From contig OX419758.1 of the NCBI GenBank assembly GCA_948567375.1, positions 33,361,001-33,425,000 of the forward strand: a stretch of DNA of 64,000 bases, read 5' to 3'. This document shows, one piece after another, positions 23,218 through 34,527 of this stretch. The DNA comes from Lunularia cruciata. Its lineage: Eukaryota > Streptophyta > Marchantiopsida > Lunulariales > Lunulariaceae. The first letter of the stretch is position 1. Each line of letters opens with the position of its first letter. Made by a program: the position numbers and the translations under genes. The notes beneath the pieces are model-generated. The model was not told the DNA's origin and did no database searches. It saw only the letters and a list, made by a program, of their open reading frames with translations.

Positions 23218-25778
23218 AAGGAGGCTCCTAAAGCTTTTGAGGAGCTCAAGCAATCCCTTGTTGTAGCTCCAATTCTTGCTAAGCCTAATTGGATTAAGCC
23301 CTTCATCTTCTACACTAATGCTTCTAATGTAGCTATAGGATGCACTCTTAGTCAATTAGACCAAAATGGGCATGATCATCCAATAGCTTATGCTAGTAGG
23401 CAGATGGTTCCAATAGAAAAGAACTACTTTGTCATAGAGAAAGAACGGTGTCATACTTTTCTTTTCTCTCTTTGGGAACACACAAGGTGCTTAACTGTAG
23501 AGATTTCAGATTAGAGGCTGTAGGCAAACCTACAACTACTTGTCTAAACACGCATGTTACCTAATGGTCGGAACCCTCCCCTCTCGTAACTAGTATTCTT
23601 GCTATCGGGTAGTGTAGTGACAGGCAACCTAACCTATCATCACAACCTTCACTCCTGGTCTTCTGGTCATCACTTCCAAAATTACCAAGGAGAAATACAC
23701 ATCACCTCCTAGAAGGAAAGAACCTAAGCGCAACACCCGCACACCAATCCAAACCAACTAGGCATACAAACAAGCATGCAAGCATAGAGAGGATCCAATC
23801 ACAGGAATGCGGCAACAACTCTCTCTGCTTTTTGTCAAAAAAGAGCTTCAGAGCCTTTTTCCTTAGTCATCAAGCTAATTTCAACCTTTAATCCAAGTCT
23901 CTTCCAAGCTCTACTTCAGATCTCAACAAATTCCTACTCCATATGGGGATTTCCTATGTCTTCTTGATGTGGAAAACTTTGTGCAGATCATATGAACATA
24001 ACTCTTTCTATATAGCTTGGATTTGAGTGTTCTAGGATTAATTTGAAATCCTATGAGATAATATTTCCAATGATATAAAACAGACCTCAATCGGATCACT
24101 ACAACTTCCCTTACAAGCTATCAAAGTTGGCCATGTTTTTGCAATCTCACCCTAATTTCAAAATCCCCTTTTTTGGGTTTTGCCCCTAGTTCTTGCCAAC
24201 TTTCTCCTGATTTCTAAATCAGATGCACACTTGATCCTCAGAAAACACTTTGGAAGTCTGAACCCTCAGTCATAGTCACAAAAGTGAGAGAATTGACATC
24301 CAATTAGGATTGAAGAAAGAAATGTTCCTCTAAGCTTACGACAGTCTTTTAAGTCAAACTTATTGCATCAGATCTCACTCTCTGAATCCAAAGCCAACTA
24401 AATTTTCCACAATAGTTGTTTGTACTCTTGGTTAACACTCTGCAAAGTTTGATGGCCTAAGCCAACCCTTATCGCTAAATATGGATCAATTCCTAAGTTG
24501 GGTTGACTTGTGAGCTATGCAGACCCAGGTATACTTGATCCAAGACCTTGAATTATCTATTTGAAGAATTCACATAAAATCTTCACAAAGAGGTGCACAC
24601 TCTAACCAGTAACAAGATTGGAAATTTTCATAAGGTATCTCAAACCACAACTTGGAGAGTGACCAAAACTCCAAACCCGATCACTAGCTCTTCTCCACCA
24701 CCTTACACCTCAAGAATTTCAATTTCAATCAACCAGATCTGAGTTGAGATTGATCCAAAACTAAAATTTCTTGTGTTAAATATTGTAAGCACTTTGTCTA
24801 CTCTCCAATCCCACTGACAGATAGTGAAAATGTCTCAAGAAGCTCTCTCAATTGCCTACTTTGTGCTCTTTGGGTATGAATTTTACCCCCTTGATTCAAT
24901 CAATCATATCCCTCTCAGAATCAGCTTAACTTGTGTGATTGTAGCGTATCAACTCCTCTTTCCCACCATGTCCTTTGTTCCCCAAATGGCCTTCCCGAAC
25001 TCCTTTGATCATTGAGAAACTCCGAACTTCTCTCTTGGGACCCAATCTCTTGCACATTTGTCCTTTAGTCTTTTTACTTTTTAAAACATCGATCCCACAA
25101 CTCCACCTTGAAGCTTATGAGCAATATTTAGGCATTCCACAACTATAGAAGCACATATATTGTCAAGTCCTAGACATGCTCATAAGTAAACACCAAAAGG
25201 ATGATAGGATCTGGGTTTCCCGTCTCAGACTCCATGAATACTACCACAAAACATGCCACCAACCAGTCCCGTAAGCCATCATGGTGCAAAATCTGAAGAT
25301 TGATGAGAAAAGGACTTGGAAGTGACAGATCGGGAGCATGGGATATCTCATGCTCAAATGCTTCCTCTAATGTTCTACCACTTGTGCACTGCTACAACTC
25401 TCACTCCCAAAGTCCTCCTCCTCCTTGAGACTCCTTGACTAAAACACACCCTCGTCTCTACACTCGCCCTCATCTTTATTAATTAGAACCCTCAAACATG
25501 ATAAGATTGTAACCCACGTGGCCAATCACATACATGTACATAGATTGCTCACATATTAGCATCTCATCCGTTGGATCTAGCAGACCACGTACCCCACTAA
25601 TGTGGATATAAAAATGATAAGTCACTTTTTTCAGGCTATGCAAACCACAACACAACAATGGTTGGTAGTGATCTTTGGTCTGAAGAAGTTTTGACACTAC
25701 TTGATTGGAGGGAAAGCCACCATTGTCACAGATCACAAGGCTTTGAAGTACATCTTTAACAAGCCTAATGTGGAAGTG
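23218..25778 (+). pseudogene. RNase H remnant of element C, split by an insertion
   Basis: The first part, 23218-23448, reads KAFEELKQSL, PFIFYTNASNVAIGCTLSQL, HPIAYASRQM and NYFVIEKE. The second part, 25658-25778, reads LVVIFGLKKF, stop, HYLIGGKATIVTDHKALKYI and FNKPNVEV. The join matches the uninterrupted copy in element D. After 25778 it is interrupted again by element B and resumes at 32331 with GRLATWM. Confidence 0.8.
23449..25657. mobile_element. Unclassified 2.2-kb insertion in element C (possible solo LTR)
   Basis: The insertion interrupts RNase H between VIEKE and LVVIFGL. Its ends are TGTCATAC and ACAACACAACA (TG...CA). Flanking bases aacgg (23444-23448) and aatgg (25657-25661) are an imperfect duplication that overlaps the end by one base. 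No ORF above 65 codons and no recognised coding block are present. TG...CA ends and lack of coding fit a long solo LTR or non-autonomous LTR element; no inner direct repeat was seen. Exact ends are uncertain by a base or two. Confidence 0.6.
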
Positions 25779-26508
25779 TGTAATACTCCGAAGAGAGAGC
25801 AACACAAATTACACACTCAACATTCGGTGCCTCAAAGGAGCACCTTCACTTTATTATATAGACAAAGAGGATCTCCTCCAAGGAAGCTCCACCATAGGAT
25901 TAGGCACACAAATAGGTGACATGTCATCAAGCTCCACCTTTGGATTACTCACTTGGATGGGTGACATGTCTCTCTAGGTCCTATCTGGTTGGTCAAACAA
26001 GCTTTGACCGGAGGGAATCTTTCAGAGAATCTTCTTGTAGGAGTCTTAGAATCACATGAGTAAGGTACCATTGGAAAGCTCTCAATGAGATAAACCAAGG
26101 GATAGGAAAGTCAAGCCTTTCCTCTGCTAGGGGGGGGGGATATGCACATTTTTTAGGTCTAATTCATCTGTTTAGGCCTCCAAAATTGCCTTCAAAGATT
26201 TCAGGCATATTTTGGTTCTTACTCTGTTAGTAGAAGTCTCCTTTTGGTGATACCTCTTTCTGATCTATTTAGTCCATCATGTGTAACATCCTTTTAAATA
26301 TTACCAAACCAATTCTCACCTTTAAATCATATGTCTAGCTATTGGTTCTAAGGTTCTCAAGTCTATTTTGGTTTTTGCTCTATTAGTAGAAGTACTCTTT
26401 TGGTGATACTTCTATCTGATCTATTTTGACCATCATGTATAACATCATTCTAGATGTTAACAAACCAAATTTCACATCTAGATCATATGGCTAGCTCTTG
26501 GTATTATA
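25779..26508 (-). repeat. 3' LTR of chromovirus B
   Basis: 730 bp, TGTAATACTCC to GGTATTATA on the plus strand; the terminal CA has decayed to TA. Directly outside it, on the minus strand before the LTR, lies the purine tract AAAAGGAGGGAGG (26510-26523 in plus coordinates). A run of 10 G lies at 26130-26139. Confidence 0.9.
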
Positions 26509-26521
26509 GACCTCCCTCCTT

Positions 26522-26704
26522 TTAAGACGTAATGTCCTCATTGTGCAATTGTTGCTCAAATGCTTGCACCAACACCGGTGCATGTGTCAAATTGGCAGCG
26601 GGCTCCCAGGTTGCTTCATAGAGGGTGTAACCTTTCCATTGTACTAGATAGTCTACCTGCCGATGGTGAGTACCACGCATGCGTTTTTGGAGAATATGCT
26701 CCAC
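26522..26704 (-). pseudogene. Chromodomain end of chromovirus B
   Basis: Open on the minus strand to a stop at 26522. It reads MEHILQKRMRG, QVDYLVQWKGYTLYEATWEP and NLTHAPVLVQAFEQQLHNED. Same domain as 20437-20624, with aromatic cage residues present. It reads the chromatin mark that directs integration. Confidence 0.8.
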
Positions 26705-26849
26705 TTCATATTCCTTTGTGCCATCAATGAGTGTCGGACAAGATCTAATGTCTTGGGTGGAATGACCCTAGCCTGAGCGGAGAGCATATCTGCATAGTAA
26801 GGAAACATGGAACATGGGATGGATCTTCATGTGTGGTGGTAGCTCAAGG

Positions 26850-27830
26850 TGATAGGCCACCGCGCCGACGCGACAAAGAATCTAGAAAGGCCCAATAAAA
26901 CGAGGTCTGAGCTTATGAGATCCAACTAATGTGAGGTTGGTTGTCGATAGCCACACTTGATCCTCAACATTGAACTCCATGTGCCTATGGTGTGCATAAG
27001 CATACTACTTCTATCAATTTTGTACAACCTATAATCTGTGCTTGGCGCTCTCCACACCTTGTTGGATTCTAGAAACAAACGTGGTAGCCATTGGATGGAT
27101 CTTCATCAAGCTAGAAGGTGTGAAGGGATGCTTACCATACATGAAGAAGAACGGAGTGACTTGGGTGGATGCATTCATTGAATTGTTGTAAGCAAATTCC
27201 ACCAATGGGAGTAGGGTGTCCCACCTCTCTTGCTATTCTAAGGTGAAGCCATGTAATATGTCTTCAATCGTGCAATTAGCCCACACTGTTGGCCATCTAT
27301 TTGTGAGTAGTAAGTTGTGGACATGGCCAACTTGGTTTTGAAGAAACTAAAGAGTGTTTGCCAAAACAAACTGGTGAATTGAGTGCCTCTATTAGTGATA
27401 AGTACTCTAGACAAGCCATGGTGAGAAAAGACTACATCTAAGTATAATTGAGCTAGTTGTGGAGCAGTCACATCCTTGGTGGTAGGGCGTACATGAATCA
27501 TATTACTGAGCCGGTCCACAAAGACCACGATGGAGTCAAACTTTGAGGTGGTCTTGGGTAATTCACAGACGAGATCCATACTCACTTGTTCCCAATGTTG
27601 GGTAGGCGTGGGGAGAGGTTGAAGGAGCACTACAAGAGCTTGATTAGAAGCTTTGTTCTGTTGACAAAGTAAGCAGTTGTGCACATAGTCCATCACATTG
27701 TTGCTCATCTTAGGCCAATAGTAATGGCACTGGATTGCATCCAAGGTCTTGTCCACTCCGACATGACCTGCAATGGCCAAATCATGACATTCCATTAGAA
27801 TGGTGGTGCGTAATTTTGGGACATTTGGAA
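26850..27830 (-). pseudogene. Integrase of chromovirus B
   Basis: The HHCC finger runs from 27795: CHDLAIAGHVGVDKTLDAIQ, HYYWPKMSNN, CLLCQQNK. The core has MDLVCELPKTTSKFDS, then LSRVLITNRGTQFTS, where the second catalytic Asp is Asn (N in TNRG instead of TDRG). STTYYSQIDGQ follows. A frameshift near 27290 precedes the rest of the core and the C-terminal VWLST block near 26955. Inactive because of the D-to-N change and the shifts. Confidence 0.8.
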
Positions 27831-28021
27831 TCTATAATCTGCCATCACAAAAGGTGAGTCCTAGCGTGCTAGTGACGCCTTTGGATGATTGTACTTCTAC
27901 AATATGTGGATCCATTTTTGTAGCAGCTAGAATCTCTCGCCAGAATTCAAGGTTAATCTTAACCTCTCCCACCAAGTTGTTTGCCATTGGCATGCGGATG
28001 AATGCATCTGCAAGTTGCTTC

Positions 28022-28520
28022 TTACCTTCCACATAGGTGATTGTCATGTTGAATCATTGTTGCCACTCTGCCCACCAAATCTGGAGACAAGATAGATCCT
28101 TCTGTGTCTCGAAGTAGACTAGAGGTTTGTGGTCTATCTCTACTACAAATGCCTTCTCGCCTAGAAAGTGCTTCCAATGCTTGGTTGCCAAAACAATGGC
28201 GAGCTGGTATGGTAGTTGCACTCTGCTGGTAACAACTTTCAAGAGAAATATGCAATTGGATGCCATTCATCATGCCACTCTTGTTGTAGGACTGCTCCTA
28301 TTTCTACGCTTGATGCATTTGTAGCCAACTTGATTGGACGTTTTGGGTCATACCACTTCAAGATTGGTACATGTAGTAAGGCGGCTTTCAATTCTTGAAA
28401 GTCCAACTCTTGTGCGGTTCTCCATGTCCACTTCTTCCCCTTGCCAAGTAGTGCCATTAAAGGCTGTGCAACCTTGGAGAAGTCCTTGACAAATCTATGA
28501 TAGAATCTCGTCAACCCCAA
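28022..28520 (-). pseudogene. RNase H of chromovirus B
   Basis: Blocks GLTRFYHRFVKDFSKVAQPL, LKWYDPKRPIKLATNAS (the usual TDAS catalytic Asp is Asn), IGAVLQQEWHDEW, HPIAYFS, then after a shift EKAFVVEIDHKPLVYFETQK. It removes RNA from the RNA-DNA hybrid; changed and frameshifted here. Confidence 0.75.
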
Positions 28521-28639
28521 GAAGCTCTTGAGTTGAGTCTGATCTTTTGGGGCACTCTATTTTTGAATGACCTCTTTTTTATCCGTCAATACTTGAATGC
28601 CCTTTGCACTTACTCTATGCTCCAAGTAGTCTACTTTAG

Positions 28640-29234
28640 ACTTGCCAAACTTGCACTTTGAGATTTTGGCATACAATCAATTTTGTCTTAGAATCTGGAG
28701 GACCTCTTGTAGGTGTTGTTTGTGTTTTGTCATTGTGCTACTGTATACTAAGATATCATCCAAGAAGACAATAACAAACTTATCTAAGTATGGACAAAAT
28801 ATGTCATTCATTAGACTCATGAAATTGGTAGGTGCATTGGTGAGGCCAAAAGGCATCACAAGATACTTGAAGTGGCCATACCTGGTTCAAAAGGCAGTTT
28901 TGTACACATCCTCCTCTGCAATTTGGATTTGATTGTAACTACTTTGCAAGTCCAATTTGGTGAAGTATCTTGCTCGATGGAGTTGATCAAACAGGTCATC
29001 CATGCGAGGTAAGGGGTATTTTTTCTTCATTGTTTGCTGATTGAAACCTTGATAGTAAATGTACATGCGCATTGTAGCATCCTTCTTCTTCAGAAACAAG
29101 ACACAAGCCCCATATGGTGATATGCTAGGTTGGATGAACCCCTTCTGCAGCATCTCCTCAATTTGAGTCTTACACTCCTCCAACTCATGAGGTGATAGGC
29201 AATATGGGGCCTTACAAGGAGGTGTCTTCTCCAA
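28640..29234 (-). pseudogene. Reverse transcriptase of chromovirus B
   Basis: 29234-28887 reads KAPYCLSPHELEECKTQIEE, MLQKGFIQPSISPYGACVLF, TMRMYIYYQGFNQQ and YFTKLDLQSSYNQIQI. From 28859 comes [20 protein letters not shown] and the active-site box [13 protein letters not shown]. One shift separates the two parts. Confidence 0.85.
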
Positions 29235-29587
29235 GAGTGTCTCAATTTTATGATCTACTCTCCTTTTTGGTGGTAATCCTGAAGGTAGATCATCGGGAAA
29301 GATTGAAATTCATCCACCATAGCCTTCAATTTCTCAGGAATTTTTCCATTGAGTTGTGCACTCTGGACTTCTCTTATTAGACCCATGAAACATCTATCGA
29401 TCTTACAAACAGTTGCCGTCCTTATGACATATAGAGGCAGATAATACTTGGGTGATTTTTCTTTAACCCCAATGATTGACCATTGGTGGGTTCTCACTAC
29501 TTTCTTCCTCTAATCTACCATAGGGTTGTAATGCTTCATCTATGGCATGCCTAAGATTGCATCATAATGAGCTAATTGTATCACTTG

Positions 29588-29920
29588 CTACTCAATTGCT
29601 TCATAATATTCTCCTACAAAGAGTGTGACCCGTCTAGATAATGATTCAATCCTCTCTGTTTGCCCGTTAGGCAACTCTACTTCTTCACTCTCATCTCTCT
29701 CTAGATCCATTCCCAATCTTATTGCAATAGAGCAAGATAAGAAATTCTTTGTTGCTCCCGGATTGATTAATACTCTCACTTGATTGCCTTCTAAGACTCC
29801 ATTCACGACAATCAATTGTGAGGTTGACTTTCGGGATCTTTGCACATTAGTCTTCTTCCTTCCCTCACTTCTCTTCTTCCCTATTGAGCTTGTAAGGCCA
29901 CAAGGTACATTTACTGGCAA
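29588..29920 (-). pseudogene. Aspartic protease of chromovirus B
   Basis: 110 codons. VNGVLEGNQVRVLINPGATKN carries the active-site box. The catalytic Asp of the usual D-x-G is Asn (INPGAT), so it could not cleave. GMDLERDESEEVELPNG follows. It would process the polyprotein. Confidence 0.7.
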
Positions 29921-31240
29921 TCTTCATTTTCCAAAGTGTTTTCCACCTCTTCCTCTTCAATGTGCCTCTCCATGTTGTTCAAAGATTGCTTGTATGAAGG
30001 CCGAGGGCCTCTAGGGAAACGAGTGCAACAGTTGGTAGATATGTGCCCAATATGGCCACAATTGTAACAACAGCGTTGTTCTCCTTGAGTCCTTTCTCCT
30101 TGTGGGACTCCATCTCTTCGTCTTCTACCCGTCCACACTCTCCTTGAAGCGGTTGTGCTCCTTGATCTTGAAATCAAAGGTTGCCCAATTCCATTGGTAT
30201 GGGTCTACCCATATGTGGCATTTCTGCCCGATAATGTTGAGGTAGAACTACTCCTTCACCTTCACCCAATGCTCCTACTATTCTCTTTGTACAAGCAATG
30301 GCTACAAATACCATGCGAGGATTTTGCACCAGACTTCTTGGCAAATTCACTCCTTTAACGCTCGTTTGAAATTGTTGAGAGCCTCTACTGGACTCATGTC
30401 GGTTATTGCAACTTGTAGATCAAAAAATACCTCCACATACTCTTGTATGTTGTTCTTTTGTCTCAATCCTCATAGTTGGGTTTGAGCCATCTGCATAGAA
30501 TCCACCGATTGGAAATTCTTCAACAATCCTTCTTGCATTGATGTCCATGTGACCTTCCTTCTCTCTACCAACATTGCTCGTTCCCAAGCATCATACCATG
30601 TGAGGGCTTTATTGGTCAAGTACCCACATGCAAACATGCATGCAGCATGCTCCGTGATCTCTGTTGAGAACAATCAAAAATATTGATTCATTCTCGAGAT
30701 CCAATTTTGCACTACTCCCATCATATGTTGCCCCTTGTAAGGCTCAATGTTTCAAGTTTTCTTCATCCGGAGTAGCAATGTGGTTTCATCATTGATAGGA
30801 ATTGTAGGCACATGTGCCTCTCCAAGTACTTCAATTGTAGATATTGGGTTTTGAGATGGATCTTCTTCTTGCATGGCTTGATTGTTCTTGAGGATCTACA
30901 CTTGACTTTGTAATGTCTCCATGGTCATATAAATCTCTCGAAATTCATTCAACATCCCTTGTATTCCTTGCACTAGCTCTTGCAATTGCAGATCCATGGT
31001 TCTTGCAACACTCAATTGCTAATTTATATTTCAATATAGAGTCAATATGATCACTCTGGAAAGCGTACAAACTATCGGAACTACCATTGGGACCTTAGAA
31101 GCTATCACTCGTTGATAATACTCCTCACCAAAATTTCTAACTACAAAATCTCTAAACATCACTTTTGGTCTCACTACATAACTGATTTCTACATGAGTGT
31201 TGAAAGGGAGAGGATTTGGGACATTCACATCCATATCATC
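29911..31240 (-). pseudogene. gag of chromovirus B with CCHC zinc knuckle
   Basis: Minus strand from about 31234: HVEISYVVRPKVMFRDFVVR; then TMETLQSQV; EPYKGQHMMGVVQNWISRMN; AACMFACGYLTNKALTWYDA; KVTWTSMQEGLLKNFQSVDS; and NNIQEYVE. The zinc knuckle CYNCGHIGHISTNC is intact (CX2CX4HX4C) at about 30050-30092. Several stops and shifts lie between the blocks. Confidence 0.75.
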
Positions 31241-31599
31241 ATAGTAGAATGTAGATTGTCAAATCCCACTTTCTGTCATATATCCCCAGAGGTAGAATCA
31301 TCGGGTTTGGTGAGTTTATCACCTTGTCCATGAATTCTGTGCCAAAGTGATAAACTAGAAATACCCTCATTGCTCTTGCTAGATGTACATAATCTTGATG
31401 TGGAATGGATTCTGGAATGGAAAGCTAGGTGTAGGAAATTGTCCTCCCGATGTATCCATCCCGTCCGCTCTCTAAAGTCCTTCCTAAGTCTAGCAACTCC
31501 TCTATGTTCTCCACCTCAAATTACTCAGTTTCATTAGTTTGTGTTCTTCAAAGAAGGGTGATCCACCCTCTTGGACTAAGACACTCACTCCAATACCAT

Positions 31600-32330
31600 T
31601 GTAATACTCCAAGGACAAGAGAAGAGAGAGAAACACAAAGTACACACTCAATATTTGGTGCCTCAAAAGAGCACCTTCACTTTATTATATAGACCAAGAG
31701 GATCTCATCCAAGGAAGCTCCACCATAGGATTAGGCACACAGATAGGTGACATGTCAGCAAGCTCCACCCTTTGATAACTTACTTGGATGGGTGACATGT
31801 CTGTCTAGGTCCTATCTGGTTGGTCAAATAAGCTTTGACCAAAGGGAATCTTTTAGGGAATCTTCTTGTAGGAGTCTCAGAATCACATGAGTAAGGTACC
31901 GTTGGAAAGCTCTCAATGAGATAAACCAAGGGAAAGGAAAGGCAAGCCTTTCTTCTGTTAGGGGGGGGAATTTGCACATTGTTGAGGCCTAATTCATCCT
32001 TTTAGGCCTCCAAAATTGCCTTCAAAGATTTCAAGCATATTTTGATTCCTACTCTATTAGTAGAAGTCCTCTTTTTGTGATACCTCTTTCTGATCTGTTT
32101 AGTCCATCATGTGTAACATCCTTCCAAATGTTACCAAACCAATTCTCACCTTTAAATCATATGTCTAGCTATTGGTCTAAGGTTCTATTTTGGTTTCTGC
32201 TCTATTAGTAGAAGTACTCTTTTGGTGTTACTTCTATCTGATCTATTTTGACAATCATGTATAACATCATTCTAGATGTTAACAAACCAAATTTCACATC
32301 TAGATCATATGGCTAGCTCTTGGTATTACA
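31600..32330 (-). repeat. 5' LTR of chromovirus B
   Basis: 731 bp, TGTAATACTCC to GGTATTACA on the plus strand, matching 25779-26508 along its length. On the minus strand it is followed by ATGGTATTGGAGTGAG (31585-31599), a decayed initiator-Met-tRNA primer-binding site. It contains a run of 8 G at 31961-31968. Confidence 0.9.
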
Positions 32331-33790
32331 AAGGGAGACTAGCAACATGGATGATACTCTTGTCCGAGTATGACTACACCATTAAGGATAGGCCAAGGAA
32401 GAAACGTGCAAATGCAAATCTGTAATCTAGGGCCTATGATCATGATGGAGATGAACCAATGGATGATTCCTTCCCAAATGAGGAGCTCATGACAATCTCA
32501 GTCACTCAAGAGGTTCCAATGGAGTACAAGGAGATTGTGGATTTTGTGACAAGAGGTAACTATCCAAGAGGGATGCATGCTAGGGAGAGGAAGGCCCTTG
32601 CAGCAAGATCTAGACTTGGCACAATAGTGGAGGATATTCTTCTTCACCAAGGAGTAGATGGTCTACTTTGAAGAGTGATGGGTAAGGAAGAGTCTATCCT
32701 ACTCATAAAAGAGTTTCATGAAGGTTTAGTGTGTGGAGGACACTTTGCAAGAAAGGTAAATGCTTTCAAGATTCTAGATGCAAGTTACCATTGGAGAGGG
32801 ATTTTCAAGGATTGCCTTGATTATTGAAAAACTTGTCATGTTTGTCAACCTTTTGCTAGAAATTCTATGTGCACTCCACCACTTAGATCAATTCCATTGC
32901 TATGACCTTTTGAGAAGTGGAGAATTTATTTTGTAGGTCCTCTCAAAAGAACCCCAAGGAACAATTGGTACATTGTGGTAGTTATTGATTACCTTACCAA
33001 GTAAGTTCAGGCTAGACCATGGAGAACAATAATGAAGATGAAGTGGGTAGATTTCTTTATGAATGCATTATCACTAGGTTTGGATGCACTTTGGAGTTAG
33101 ATTCTAATAGAGGAGGAGAGTTTATAGGAAGCATCACTACAGCCATGCTAAAAAATTTCTATATTACACATATAGTTACTACATCCTATAAGCCAAACTC
33201 CAATGGCTTGGCAAAGAGAACCAATCACACCTTGTGCATGATGTTTGCCAAAGATGCAGAAATGGAGGGGGCTAAACATCATTAGGATAAGAGGATTCAT
33301 GTAGTTTCGTGGAAGTATAGGACAACCATGAAGACTTCCACCGGATATTCTCCATTTCAATTAGTATATGGCATTGAGTCTACCTTACCTATTCACTTTG
33401 ATCTTCCTACCTTCCAAAGCATTCATAGGAGATTGAAGAAAGCACAAGGAGGTGATGCAGAGAAGTAAAGGAAGGATCAACTCATGGAGTTGGAAGAGGC
33501 AAGAGCAGTTGCTATGGTTCGTGGAGAAAACCCAAAGGAAACAAAAGGAAAGCTATGACAAGAGGCAAGGCAAGAAGAAGGTGGAGCCTTTCAAAGAAGG
33601 TGATTGGGTAATTTTTTTTTATTCCATTTGATTCAAGAGAGTGTCAAAGAAGTTTTTGCTTAAGTACTTTGGACCTTTCATAGTGGAGAAGGTGTGGAAG
33701 GATTACACTTATGATCTCAATAGTTTGAAGGAAGACACTTTGATAGGATTAACCATGATAAGTTGAAGATGTATCATAGAAGGTAGAGAG
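32331..33790 (+). pseudogene. RNase H end and integrase of element C
   Basis: Resumes at 32331 with GRLATWMILLSEYDYTIKDR, then MTISVTQEVPMEYKEIVDFV, ARERKALAARSR and EESILLIKEFHEGL. The zinc region is near 32830: CLDY, stop, KTCHVCQ. The core reads FEKWRIYFVGPLKRTPRN, where the first Asp of GIDFVG is Tyr, then LELDSNRGGEFIGS, HIVTTSYKPNSNGLAKRTNH and MKTSTGYSPFQLVYGIESTL. No chromodomain follows. Stops at several points. Confidence 0.8.
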
Positions 33791-33834
33791 ACCTTCACTT
33801 TGAGGACAAAGTGAAAACTTAGTCCAAGGGTAAA

Positions 33835-34523
33835 TATAACACCTATTTGTGCATATGTGTGGTATTGTGATATTTAGCTTGGTATTACAAATACTTGAGA
33901 GATATTATTTATATAGAGATAAAGGATGATTCTACATTAGTCATGATTAGTTAAAGTTAGTCATAGCTAAAATAGTGGGAACCTTAATTTAGAGGAAGCG
34001 GAAAAGATGAGCACCACTATTTTGGATTCTAGTGTGTTAACTTGGTATCATTCTAGGTGTTTGACTTTGAGGAAAGAGTTAAGAACTCTTGGACCCGCAA
34101 GCCTTTTGTTTTGGATTCTTTAATAGTCCAACGATAGCCCATGTGAAAGAATCCTTGACTATGTGGTTCGATCAAGATAAGATCACATGCTTAGTGGAAT
34201 ATACCCATGTGGATATATATTCCTTTATACTTTTTAACTTTACTTGACATTTAGCCTAGTAACTTGAGTTAGTGTGGTAAATAGTAACTTTAGTGTGTAA
34301 CTATTGCACAAGTATATAAACAAGGGGTGAGGAGGTACTCATCATTCTTTCATTTGCAACTATCTTTTCTCATTGAGTTCTCTAGTGAGCAATGTCTTGA
34401 GTCTTGAAGTGTTAGCCTTGGAGGAGTATGATAGAGTTGCATTTCCTTGCTTTCTTAGTCTAAGGTGCGTGACCATAATAGCAATCCGAGGTTCATCTTG
34501 AGTGAGAGACAAACTAGCTCACA
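33835..34523 (+). repeat. 3' LTR of element C
   Basis: About 689 bp from TATAACACCTATTTGTGC (TG decayed to TA) to ..AGCTCACA. The first ~545 bp match 20643-21186, and 36448-36589 in reverse complement. It is the only complete LTR of this family in the window. Confidence 0.8.
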
Positions 34524-34527
34524 ATCT

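Larger units (their letters stand above)
25779..32330 (-). mobile_element. Chromovirus B, full-length Ty3/gypsy nested in element C
   Basis: 6,552 bp with both LTRs (25779-26508 and 31600-32330). On the minus strand the order is gag, zinc knuckle, protease, RT, RNase H, integrase, chromodomain. Flanks aagtg (25774-25778) and aaggg (32331-32335) are a target duplication with one mismatch. Removing B restores the reading NVEGRLA of element C. The frames are interrupted by stops and shifts but the full domain order is present. Same family as element A. Confidence 0.92.
20643..34523 (+). mobile_element. Ty3/gypsy element C (no chromodomain), nested in A and itself interrupted
   Basis: LTR starts at 20643 and 33835 with T(G/A)TAACACCTATTTGTGC. 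Between them, once insertions are removed, lie gag, protease, RT, RNase H and integrase on the plus strand. Flanks atct at 20639-20642 and 34524-34527 are a 4-bp target duplication. They sit between the chromodomain stop and the polypurine tract of element A. Insertions within C: 23449-25657 (unclassified) and 25779-32330 (element B). The 3' part of the first LTR and the leader are missing. Same family as element D. Confidence 0.85.
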
